From: Phialocephala subalpina
Taxonomy: Eukaryota; Ascomycota; Leotiomycetes; Helotiales; Mollisiaceae
Length of the DNA: 64,000 bases
Assembly (NCBI GenBank): GCA_900073065.1
Contig: FJOG01000011.1
Span: 1,360,846-1,424,845, forward strand
Reading direction: 5' to 3'
The notes below the pieces were generated by a model that saw only the letters and a program-made list of their open reading frames with translations, did not search any database and was not told where the DNA came from. Below are positions 55,100 through 64,000 of this stretch, one piece after another (positions within the stretch are counted from its first letter, which is position 1; each line of letters starts with the position of its first letter). The translations under genes were made by a program, and so were the position numbers.

Positions 55100-57396
55100 C
55101 TATATCGTCTTACTCCAATTCATAAATCTGCTCCCTTCCAATTCGAGAATTGGCTCGACTTTGGAGATACCCTCAGTATCTTCGCTTGCTGCCTTTTTGA
55201 AGCTCTCAGACTCAACTGCACCCGGTGTACCCAACGAATATCTCGCCCTGAATTGTGCTGCAAGAGAAGATGGTGCTGCGGGCCGTTCCAGAGAATGAGT
55301 AGTTTGTGGATAACAACACTCGTAACACGTGCAATAATCTAAAGGCAGATATCTCTTAAAAAATTCTTTTGATGACGGAGTTTTCGATTTCGTTGACTTT
55401 GCCTTAGGCAGTAGACTGGATGACCCGAACAATGACCACTTCACAGATTTCCGACTTACCTTCTGACCGTTTGCTCTGTGGCTCGACTTCTGGCTCGTGT
55501 TTGAAAGCCGCCGGGTACTCAGTGTCAGTTGTGGCATTGATGAGCGCGATGGAGATGGGCGTGGTGGAGTCGGAGGCCGAGGCGGAGTCCAAGGTACTGG
55601 TGGAGGCGGGGAAAACTGTACTGCCTTCGTAGCGAGAGCAGGAGGCGTTTGTGGGGAGGGAGGTGGCCACATCTGCATTGTGACAAGCATATCCGGTTCC
55701 ACGAAAGTTTCCCAGAGATGTGGAATGATGACTGCTCCATCCAAGTTGATGAGATCGTATTCCCCTTTTGCAACACGGGGACCAACGCTCTCGACATTCA
55801 AAAATGCTTGTTCAATGAGATATTGCATTCCCTTGTTATCAAAGTCAGGCATCGATATCGGTGACGGCACTGCTGAAAACTTACATCCCAGGTCTTGACG
55901 AGAAAGTATGGCAATGCCACCTTCCTTCCACTAGGATCCTGCATGGTGATGATAACTTTCTTCTCTTCGGAAGATAATGCTCTGAATTCTTCATCGCGTT
56001 CTTTTGCCACAGCTTCTCTGTCCAATGGTGTGTCAACATCCTGATTAGAAGTTCCGTCTGCCGTGGAAGTGGTCTCAGTTGTGACGGATTGAGGCTCACT
56101 CAGAATCGCATCTGATAGATCTGAGTCTCCAGCTTGGTGTTGATCCACATGGAGACTTGGCATCATGTTGACCTTGACTTGACCCCCATTCGTCCGTGAT
56201 GGCAGGAGTTTGTAGACCCTGATCCCTTCATTGATCTTGTCTTCCTCACGGCTCATGGTTTGCAACAGTTGTTGCTGTTGTCGGCCTAGTTGTTCCAAGG
56301 ACTCGAGTCTTTGGGCCATCGCAGATATGTCTGGCGAGAAGTGCTCTTGATCTAGCTGCTCTCCCTCCTGCCAAGCTTCCACCTCTAGATAATCGCTGTC
56401 GTCCAAAGGCAGAGATGAGTCCTCTCCTTGGGCTTGATCAAATGCTGACAGCTGCTCAAAGTCCTCCACAATTGGTTCTTCGTTATGACAGGTTTGGTTT
56501 CTGGTAATACCTTCCCCAGGCCAATCCACTTAGCCAATTGAGAGTCTTGATATGTCTGCTTCCTCATGTCCGACTTCCGAGACTTGGTTCTGATTTTGAG
56601 CCTCTACTTCAAGATCAACTTCATCAGCGCCTAGTTCTGGCATATTTGGATCCCCAGTGTCTGATTCTGCGGCAACAGATGACTGAGAGTGCCTCATCTC
56701 GTCATTAAACACCCCTCTTGAGTCTAGCTCTCTCACGTATGCATGAATCAAGCTTTCGTGACTGCGAATAACTCAGCTCTTATAACCCTTTTTCACCAAT
56801 TGGCGCCGAAAGTCCCACCGGAAACCGAGTTCGTCATCCGTACACTTAGTCCAAATTGAACCTTCATTGGAAGTTGCGTTAAGCTTCGCCACAAGCATGT
56901 TGACCGATTCTGTGATACCTCTGAGTTCACCTCTTTGACGACTCAGCTGCCGCTCGGCCTCTCCTCGAGAACCTAACGACAGGAGGGTAAGTGATATAGT
57001 TATTGCAGTAGTGTACGTCGAGATCTTGAGTCGAATCTGTGCAATGTCCTTCACTGCTCCGTTTCCGAAGCGAACTTTCTGCCATAACGATGCGCCGGCG
57101 CGCTGCACGCTGGAAAGTTTGTTGAAAGTGGTCAAGATAAAGTTCATTTGTCGCACATGCCGTAAGCAGCCTTGGGTGTGGCTCTTGAGCTCCTTACGTC
57201 TGTGGCCTCTAGCCGTGTTGATGGGAGACTCGGGATCCGATATCTCTGACTGGACCTGGTCAAGTATGGTAACGAGGCTCGACAGCTCCTGTGTAAGCTC
57301 GTCATGTTCGCCGCATGCTCGTTTCGCGCCATCAAAGGTTGTGTAAGCAAGGGTAACTAGTGTTAAGACATCCGTGATGCCGAATCCGAAAGACAT
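55100..57396 (-). pseudogene. Fungal ubiquitin-like-domain (ULD) protein with two in-frame stops
   Basis: Exons 57396-55885 and 55831-55100 (53-nt intron) keep one frame for 748 codons, interrupted only by TGA at 56775-56773 and TAA at 56532-56530. The start MSFGFGITDVLTL is the typical N terminus of a large fungal family with a helical N-terminal domain (TFDGAKRACGEHDELTQEL). A Glu/Gln-rich coiled middle (LESLEQLGRQQQQLLQTM) leads to a ULD-like module (GRKVALPYFLVKTWD, IEQAFLNVESVGPRV, GEYDLINLDGAVIIP and WETFVEPDMLVTMQMWP). A Pro-rich tail follows. The TGA can be bypassed by a 57-nt in-phase intron with a weak GTGGGA donor, the TAA by nothing obvious. CGA and CAA are likely ancestors. Such proteins are common near NLR and HET genes; function unknown. 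Confidence 0.7.
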
Positions 57397-57522
57397 GCTG
57401 AAATGCGGTGAGAAGCAAATGAGGAAAGACAAGATTGTGAGAATCAGCCTTCTAGAATATCGGTTGCCCGGTACTAGGTAGCTTTTCAAAGTATGTCAAA
57501 CAGGAAACAAAACATGTAGCAA

Positions 57523-57840
57523 GATTCTACTCGAGTTTCATCGGACGAGGAAAATTGCACAAGACAAGAAGAAAAGCGGAGATCGATGAAGGCAACAAAA
57601 TCAGAAAAAGAAAGTGCAACCTCGCTCTCTGAAGCCGGGCGTTGATCGCCTCACTCAATCGCTGTGATGCATCATGTAATGCAGGGCAGGGCACACCAAT
57701 TACAATCGCATCGAGCTCTCCGCGAAGGTGATTTGCGGCCGACTGCAGAACATTGACTAATGATATAGAGTCGTCCTCGTTGCAACAGATATGCCGCAGA
57801 TAGTTGCAAAGAACCTCGTACGTACTAAACCCGACAACCT
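57523..57840 (-). pseudogene. Remnant of a helical fungal protein
   Basis: A minus-strand frame without ATG reads YEVLCNYLRHICCNEDDSIS, then LQSAANHLRGELDAIVIGVPCPA and a hydrophobic end before a stop at about 57523. It has protein character but no recognised domain and no start. Possibly a piece of another gene like that at 55100-57396. Confidence 0.3.
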
Positions 57841-58624
57841 GATTTGCTGAATGCCAGGTAAATCGTGATCGTGAGCTTCAGTTAGCACAAGGCAGACAGT
57901 AGAGAACTTTGGCTGTCAATTCTGAAAGATTTCATCAGAGTAGGTCAACCAAATCCGAGCATGAATAAAGCTCAACAGAATCAGCGGGACCGGTTTCGTT
58001 GACGAACACGAAAGCTTGTTTGAAACACAATCTGAAATAACAAAGCTAGGAATATCTCTGAAATTGTAGAGTAGATCAGTACGGAACCACGCAAGTCTCT
58101 TTTCCCAGCTTCAGATATTATGCTCTTTCGTGGAGCTTCAACGTGTCTCTATCGAGAACAAAATGTTTTGTAATTGATGAGACAATCCTGCTATTTACAC
58201 ACTCGTGTACAAGACTGCGTCGGAAGAGGGGTAGTGTTCTGATGAAATCGAAGCATCGCGATCTCTGACCAAGTGAAAAGTTGCTAGTGAAGATTGGTTT
58301 CTTTAGTGGCTTATTATGCGATAATAATCGGCGGCATTTTCGTGAGTTATTTAATGCAATTAATAATTACGAATTGCGTTTTTTTAGACGGTGAAAATAT
58401 AATAAAATCCTTAAATATAATAAATCAAATAAAGAATATAAAAACTTTTAGGTTTTGAAAAGCATATAAATATCACGTAGAGACGCGATTATTATAAGTT
58501 CGAATGCTTGAAAAATGCGGCGTGCGGGCCGGCGCGTTTGCACACACACGCTTGCACATCATATCAGGGCCGTCTCCATCTTGCTTGACTCGTTGTTAAT
58601 CTAAACTCTTGTTGATAACTTTAG
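57841..58624. other. Intergenic, partly AT-rich
   Basis: AT-rich stretch at about 58320-58500 (RIP-like). No gene. Confidence 0.35.
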
Positions 58625-59107
58625 ATGGATTCACTCACATGCATTATCTGCGGTACTGCTGGCGCAAGAGCTTGTGTCTCATGAAAATCGGCATGCCAAA
58701 AAGTCGACTGGCCCATCCACAAGCTTCTCTGCAAGAAAATCACAGCAGTGTCTCCACGACCCTCCGAAAACCATTACCTCGGGATCCTTTTCCCTATCGA
58801 TTCGAGGAAGCCACAGTTTGTTTGGGTAGAATGCAAGACAATACAACTCGCCGGCGATGAAAACAAGTTCCACCTTCCCCAGGTTGAGACGCACCTAGGA
58901 AGCGACAAGTCTTCTCCAGAACGAATGATCATCACCTCGAATGACTACCGATCGCTAGATATCGATGACACAATCATTGTCCACGCCCGAGATAACTTCG
59001 GGAGCGATGGTTCAAGATCCATCCCATCACTGAGCGATCACCTGATTAGACCGATAGGGCAGATTGAAGATTTTGCAAGCCACGCAAGCTTGGCGGGTTT
59101 TGTATAG
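58625..59107 (+). pseudogene. MYND zinc-finger protein, broken
   Basis: ATG at 58625 opens a MYND finger: LTCIICGTAGARACVS, then TGA (58682-58684), then KSACQKVDWPIHKLLCKK in the same frame. Compared with the MYND consensus (C-x2-C...C-x2-C...Y/C-x3-C...H-x3-C) the middle CxxC/YCS part is partly missing, so besides the stop there was probably a small deletion. The frame continues with a segment found in many fungal MYND proteins (GILFPIDSRKPQFVWVECK, ITSNDYRSLDIDDTIIVHARDN) to 59107. The remainder looks otherwise intact. Cellular role of this protein group is unknown. Confidence 0.65.
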
Positions 59108-59191
59108 GTGCGCTTGAGAGACTTCTGTCCATATTCGGAGCTTGTCAGGCTGTGGTCAGTAGGATCCAATAATGAGTGACTTAGACTGTGC

Positions 59192-60013
59192 CAGAGTGGC
59201 CAATAAGTCAGCCAACTGATCAACTGACTGATGACTGATTACAATAAGCCAATAATTTGGCTATTTTCATTAGCTCAGTCGGTTAGTTCGAGATTATTTA
59301 ACTAATCAGTAATTAATTATTTGAGACCTTTGATTTTCGTGATTTTGGAGTGCTTTTAAGTAGGATTTTTAGTGTTTTAAAGGAGTGTTTTAGACATTTT
59401 CAAGGGGATTCTGGGCCGGAAAAACTTAAGACTAATACCTACTTTTACACTACCCACTAATCACGTCCTTATATTAAGCACGTGAGTCGAGTAGTGCGGC
59501 AGGGTCATACGAGTTTCTCAAAAATCCTTGTTTGTATTAGGAAGTTTCGGGGGTTTGTGCTAGCCACGTGCTCCCCAGTACATAAGGAGCTCTTTGCTCT
59601 CTGAAAACAATTAAGTATCTTTGCCCACTCCGTTTACAGGCTTATTCTACGTATGGCTGATTACTCTGCGCGACGATTATCGAATTAGTCCAACTCACTG
59701 GCTGAGACGAAGTGACCTACAATTGGGCGTTCGTTTATTGCCCTTCTACAGTAGCTTTTGTAGCGGTCTAATTTCGAAATAAGCTATTTGAACTTTGAAT
59801 TTAAAATACGATAAAAAAATAAAAATCTAATTAAAAAAAAAAGCTTAAATCTTAATAACGTGACTAAAAGCGTGACTTAATACTATTCATAGTAACTTAT
59901 CAGCAGCTGATAGTTCATCAGTTAAGCCAGTAAATTGACTACTTTTTTATCAGTTAGTCAATTGGCCATTTGGCCAACTGATTGGCTGACTGACTGACTT
60001 ATTGGCCACTCTG
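59192..60013. mobile_element. 822-bp non-autonomous hAT transposon
   Basis: The left end starts CAGAGTGGCCAATAAGTCAG and the right end is its exact inverse (CTGACTTATTGGCCACTCTG), 20 bp of perfect terminal inverted repeat, extended by imperfect copies built on AACTGACTGA-like units. Flanking 8-bp duplications are GACTGTGC (59184-59191) and GACCGTGC (60014-60021), differing by one C/T. CAGAG ends plus 8-bp target duplications identify the hAT superfamily. There is no transposase frame; the interior is partly AT-rich. Confidence 0.88.
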
Positions 60014-60262
60014 GACCGTGCCACCCGGACGCAGGCACCCAATTCCTCCACTTAGAGACCACAAGCCGGGGCAAAGTAAAAGCTTGGCCCATTCCTGAGT
60101 GGGAATACTAAAATGCTACACGTGCATTGGACCATCGGTAAGAACGGGAACACGCCCCAGACCATGAACAGTGTAATCGCCGTTGGATCTAGCTAAATCG
60201 AGCCAAGTTCCACTCCATTCTTCTTCAAGCGCGCTAATTGCATGAACTTCAGTATGGTATGG

Positions 60263-60326
60263 AGGAGCGCCTACACAGGCACCCTGACTTGCTTACGTGG
60301 GCACGGGTGCCTCTGTATGCGCTCCT
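60263..60326. mobile_element. 64-bp hairpin mini-element with 9-bp direct repeats
   Basis: The element is nearly one palindrome: the arm AGGAGCGCCTACACAGGCAC pairs with GTGCCTCTGTATGCGCTCCT with two mismatches, around a loop of about 20 bases. It is flanked by identical ATGGTATGG at 60254-60262 and 60327-60335, as expected for insertion with a 9-bp target duplication (Mutator-like). A related sequence without the second outer arm occurs in both copies of the 250-bp unit near 11309 and 11559. Confidence 0.65.
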
Positions 60327-60335
60327 ATGGTATGG

Positions 60336-61219
60336 CCGTGGAGCCGCTGAGCCAAGGCGCTAACAACCCCGCACTGGATGCCCCAAGTTCTCCACATTCG
60401 CGCTAATAATAGACCGACCTATTATTACGTCGAAAAGCTCCTCGGTTATTATCCAAATGTTGGGGTTTAATCCCAGCCCGGAATGCTAGCATCATCATTA
60501 TCCATCAATAGAATCAAGAGACTCGGAATAGCTAGTGGTCTCCTTGATATTTCTTGATCAGAGGTGGGCCACCTTGATCAATGTCTCGCAGTCCATTTTT
60601 CGCTATTCCTTTGTCTCTCATAATAACTCTTACACAGAATCAGGTTTTTTTTAAATGAATTCAAAATTTCCTGATTGCTGTCTTTTGGAAGGTTAAAACT
60701 TGCCTTTCTCTATAGCTAGAACCCTTACAGATTGGCGGAGATATTTTTTAATCACTTCTATAGATTACTGTAAATGTAATTTGATGTTTGACTTCAAGAG
60801 GTACAATATCACATGAATTGAGAATAGAAGCCTATGGGACCGGCGCATCTACTTCCGACTAGTATCAGATTACCCCGCTCGACAAGAGCCCACCATAATT
60901 AAAATTACACCGTTACACGCAGGGCGACTCGGGAGAAGATGCACCGACGTCCGCTATAGCTAATAAGAAAGCTTGATCGAGGCGATGGGGAGGCGAATGC
61001 GACGTTGCGAATGCGACGCTGCTACCATGGTGCCCGGAAAAATGACCCTAATGAGTGGAGATGTTGGGTTGTGGAGGTCAAGGTCCGGAGCAAGCTTCAC
61101 TCAATTGAGCTAAGATCGGGATTACCATCATGAGCGTGTTGTCGCAGGGATAAAAATTTAAAAACCCAGTCGTGCCTGCCCCTCTTTCGTTCTCATGTTT
61201 CTCTCAGAAATCGTCAAAC
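60336..61219. other. Intergenic
   Basis: No gene. The last 80 bases before the transporter start contain a GGATAAAAATTTAAAAACCC element at about 61147 that could serve as TATA. Confidence 0.4.
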
Positions 61220-62990
61220 ATGAATAACCTCATCTCAGAGAAGCCGACCTCAGCGTCGGAGATCGAGGCGCAGCCCACCTCCACGGGCGGACCTGTCTAC
61301 GATGTCGACCAGAAGGTCGACTACGACAGAACGGGCGCCATCGATGCCGAGAAGATCGAACATGATATGACTGTGCTCCAGGCTGTCAAGGCCTATCCCG
61401 CTGCCAGTTGGTGGGCATTCGTCATGTCAGCCACCATTGTAAGCTCTTGCCCATGATAGGCAGATCATTTCTCTAACGCTGTGATAGATCATGGAGTCAT
61501 ACTGTGTTTTCTTGATGGGACAGTTCATAGCCACAGCTGAATTCACCAAGGATTTCGGAGTATGGAGCGACAAAAAACAAGATTGGATTATCGAAGCTTC
61601 ATGGCAGTCAGCATTCCAGTGTAGCGGACCAGTCGGTGCCTTCATCGGTGTCTTCATCGCAGGTCCCATTACCAGTTGGATTGGATATCGATGGACAACC
61701 ATTGGCGGTCTCATGTTCTTGAACGCCTTCATCTTCATCTTCTACTTCGGCAACAGCCAGGGGATGTTTTTCGCGGCCCAGATCCTGGAAGGCATCCCGT
61801 GGGGCATTTTTATCGCCAATGCACCTGCCTACTGTGCCGAAATTGTGCCACTGAGATTGAGAGCTCCAGCGACGCAGATGTTGCAGATGTTCTGGGCTAT
61901 TGGGTCGATCATTGTCGGCGGTATCACTTACCACTACCAATCCAGGAGTAACTCCACAGCGTACAGGTTCGTCCACTCCCATAGATGCCATCGAGGAGCA
62001 CTGTACTAACAGTCATACCAGAATTCCCATTGCACTCCAGTGGATGTTTCCTACTCCTCTCGCTATCCTACTCTTCATTGCGCCTGAATCACCCTGGTGG
62101 CTCGTACGAAAGGGCCGTCTGGCTGAGGCAGAGAAGGCTGTCAAACGCCTTGGACGCGCGAGTGCAAATGATAATCCCGCTGACGCAGTCGCAATGATGC
62201 GTCGCACGATCGAGCTTGAGAAGAGCGAGAAGAAGCCCAGTCTCGTTGAACTGTGGAAAGGTACCGATCGCTACCGCACATTGATTGTGTGCGGTGTGTA
62301 CGCATCTCAGAATCTGACGGGCAATCTGATCGCTAACCAAGCGGTTTACTTTTTCAAACGTGAGTCCAACCATTTCCTGCAACCTCATAGCAGACTAACA
62401 CCAGCTCAGAGGCCGGCATGGCAGACAACACCGCATTTGCACTTGGTCTCATCACTTCTGCCCTCCAGTGGATCATGGTCATGGTCTCTTGGGTCCTCAC
62501 CACATACCTCGGCCGACGCACCATCTATGTCTATGGTCAATTCATCAACTGTGCATTCTTGATCGCGCTCGGTATTGCGGCTTCAGTTGGCCATAGTAAT
62601 GCGGCTAACAATGCGCAAGCATCACTTGGCTTGATCGTCTCCGTCCTGTTCTGCTTGGGACCCGCCCCTGCCTCATGGGTCATCATCGGCGAGACATCTT
62701 CCGTTCGTCTCAGGCCACTGACAACCGGTATCGGACGAGGTGCCTACTACTTGGTCAATATTCCTTGCATCTTCCTTGCCAGCTACATGCTCAACACTGA
62801 TAAGTGGAACCTGGGCGGCAAGAGCGGCTACGTCTGGGCTGGCACCGCCTTTGTCTGCACCGCCATGTCTTGGATGTGGATTCCAGAGATGAAGCACAGG
62901 TCCTTCCGTGAGATCGACATTTTGTTCCAGCGTCATGTCCCGGCTCGCAAATGGAAGCAGACGGTCGTCGATATCAACGACGATGAGTAG
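61220..62990 (+). CDS. MFS alpha-glucoside/maltose permease-type transporter
   Basis: Four exons (61220-61438, 61488-61966, 62022-62359, 62410-62990) give 538 residues. A 70-residue polar N terminus (MNNLISEKPTSASEIE) precedes helix 1, as in fungal maltose permeases. Motifs: SYCVFLMGQF in helix 1, GYRWTT in loop 2-3, APESPWWLVRKGR after helix 6, QNLTGNLIANQAVYFFKQAG in helix 7, YLGRRT in loop 8-9 and PEMKHRSFREIDILFQRHVPARKW after helix 12, the last being typical of the MAL group. The frame is complete, so a functional plasma-membrane proton symporter for alpha-glucosides or related compounds is likely; exact substrate unknown. An ATG further upstream (61172 frame) is not used because no ATG lies there. 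Confidence 0.9.
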
Positions 62991-63700
62991 ATGGAAATTG
63001 CTGTTCGGAGAAGCCTGAGTGACACTGCTTGTGCAGGAATGGGCGGCAGAGACGAGTTTCTTACTGATACTTTCAGGTAATCATTTTCAAGATGAGTTGA
63101 AGGGTGAGGATCACGTCGGAATGTACTGCATCCTCTACCCTCATCGGTAATGGCTGCTACAATACCAGGCTTGCTTTTGGTATATCTGATTTAAGAGGCT
63201 AATACCACGTGAGCCTAACAGAGCAGGATAGCTGAGTCTGGTTTATATATATTCCTAGATTATCCCGAATGAGGTGTAGCGTTGTTATCATCCTTGACAT
63301 GCAGGGATGTTTTCTTATTACGCAGAGAGAGCAAACACGACACCGATTTCGACTTTAAGTATAACACCAATTTCGCATGTTACAGTATTGTGCCAGCAGT
63401 GCCTTGGGGAACAACCAAGCAAAAGGTGTATAGCTGCAAGCGTCAGGAAGTAGTGACTACTTAAAAGTGATCTATAAAATTAGCGACACTCAATTCGCCT
63501 TCTACTGTAGAGCGCAAAGAAAGAAGAAGTAAAAGCCGGAAGTGAAGAGTCGAAAGTTTATCACGCAGAAGCATTTCCTAGGAAAGGGGCGGCCGATTTT
63601 ATTGGCTCCGCACAGGGCCACTTTTTGCTTTAACTTAATCGGAGGATATCGGGAAACAGGAATTTTCCAGTAAAGTACACGCAGCTATAAATATCGCAGG
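62991..63700. other. Intergenic
   Basis: 3' flank of the transporter. No coding frame recognised. Confidence 0.35.
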
Positions 63701-64000
63701 CATATATTTAGCAGCCATAATTTTTATTAGAATTTTACCGAGGTTATTATAATTATATTACTATTAATTATTATAATATTAAAATTAATTTTTTAATATT
63801 ATAATAAAATTCGAAGATTTATATTTAATTATCTTATAAATTTAAAAAGCGAAAAAAGCTTAATAATAATATTATAAATCGAAATTTTTATTTATTATAA
63901 TAAAAAACTTTTATAATTCAAATAAATAATAATAATATAATTAAAATAAAATATATTAAAATAAAATATATTAAAATAAAATATATTAAAATAAAAATAT
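63700..64000. repeat. AT-rich RIP-like island at the window end
   Basis: Almost pure A/T from about 63715, ending in direct repeats of TTAAAATAAAATATA at 63942-63995. Probably the edge of an eroded transposon. Confidence 0.6.

Overview
The window is nuclear DNA of a filamentous ascomycete. The evidence is: many short introns of 45-75 nt with GT(GC)...CTAAC...AG signals; Zn2Cys6 transcription factors; HET and HeLo allorecognition genes; a dispersed 5S rRNA gene of fungal type; and AT-rich, TpA-rich islands (about 1.85-2.25, 11.66-12.46, 33.1-33.6 and 63.7-64.0 kb) that look like RIP-mutated repeats. The 5S sequence and gene content would fit Leotiomycetes or a relative, but this cannot be settled from the window.

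Layout. 0-2.6 kb holds gene remnants (an unknown gene with a stop, a HET fragment joined to a kinase fragment). 3.2-10.6 kb carries a LaeA-like methyltransferase, an N-terminally incomplete cytochrome P450, a small cysteine-rich secreted protein and an intronless catalase. 13.0-16.9 kb is a 1142-residue fungal protein of unknown function. 19.1-22.5 kb holds a phosphonoacetate hydrolase gene tail-to-tail with a Zn2Cys6 regulator. 23.0 kb has a 5S rRNA gene. 23.7-30.1 kb is an allorecognition/cell-death island: a HET-TPR protein with seven near-identical 32-residue repeats, a broken coiled-coil gene, a HET-S homologue (HeLo domain plus two-repeat prion domain), and, divergent from it, a small protein with a matching amyloid motif at its N terminus followed by two CCHC zinc knuckles. 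32-38.5 kb has a membrane-anchored lectin-like protein and two Zn2Cys6 regulators. 39.3-47.2 kb is a possible catabolic cluster: sugar-type transporter, flavin monooxygenase, zinc alcohol dehydrogenase and GNAT acetyltransferase beside a regulator. 48-59 kb is rich in broken genes (formamidase, SET protein, ubiquitin-like-domain protein, MYND protein) plus an intact PQQ-type beta-propeller gene. 59-60.4 kb holds two non-autonomous transposons with target-site duplications, and 61.2-63.0 kb an alpha-glucoside-type transporter.

The most interesting biology is the HET-S/amyloid-motif pair at 28.3-30.1 kb. In Podospora the HET-S pore-forming executor is adjacent to an NLR (NWD2) that carries a single copy of the same motif and templates its activation. 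Here the 21-residue motif occurs three times in the same register (twice in HET-S, once in its neighbour), but the neighbour has no NACHT or WD repeats and ends in zinc knuckles.

Cautions. Two perfect tandem duplications of exactly 250 bp (5150-5649 and 11158-11657) look like assembly artefacts from 250-base reads. Several genes are interrupted by single in-frame stops or frameshifts, which may be real decay or sequence error. Splice models were built by hand from frame continuity and family resemblance, without transcript data.
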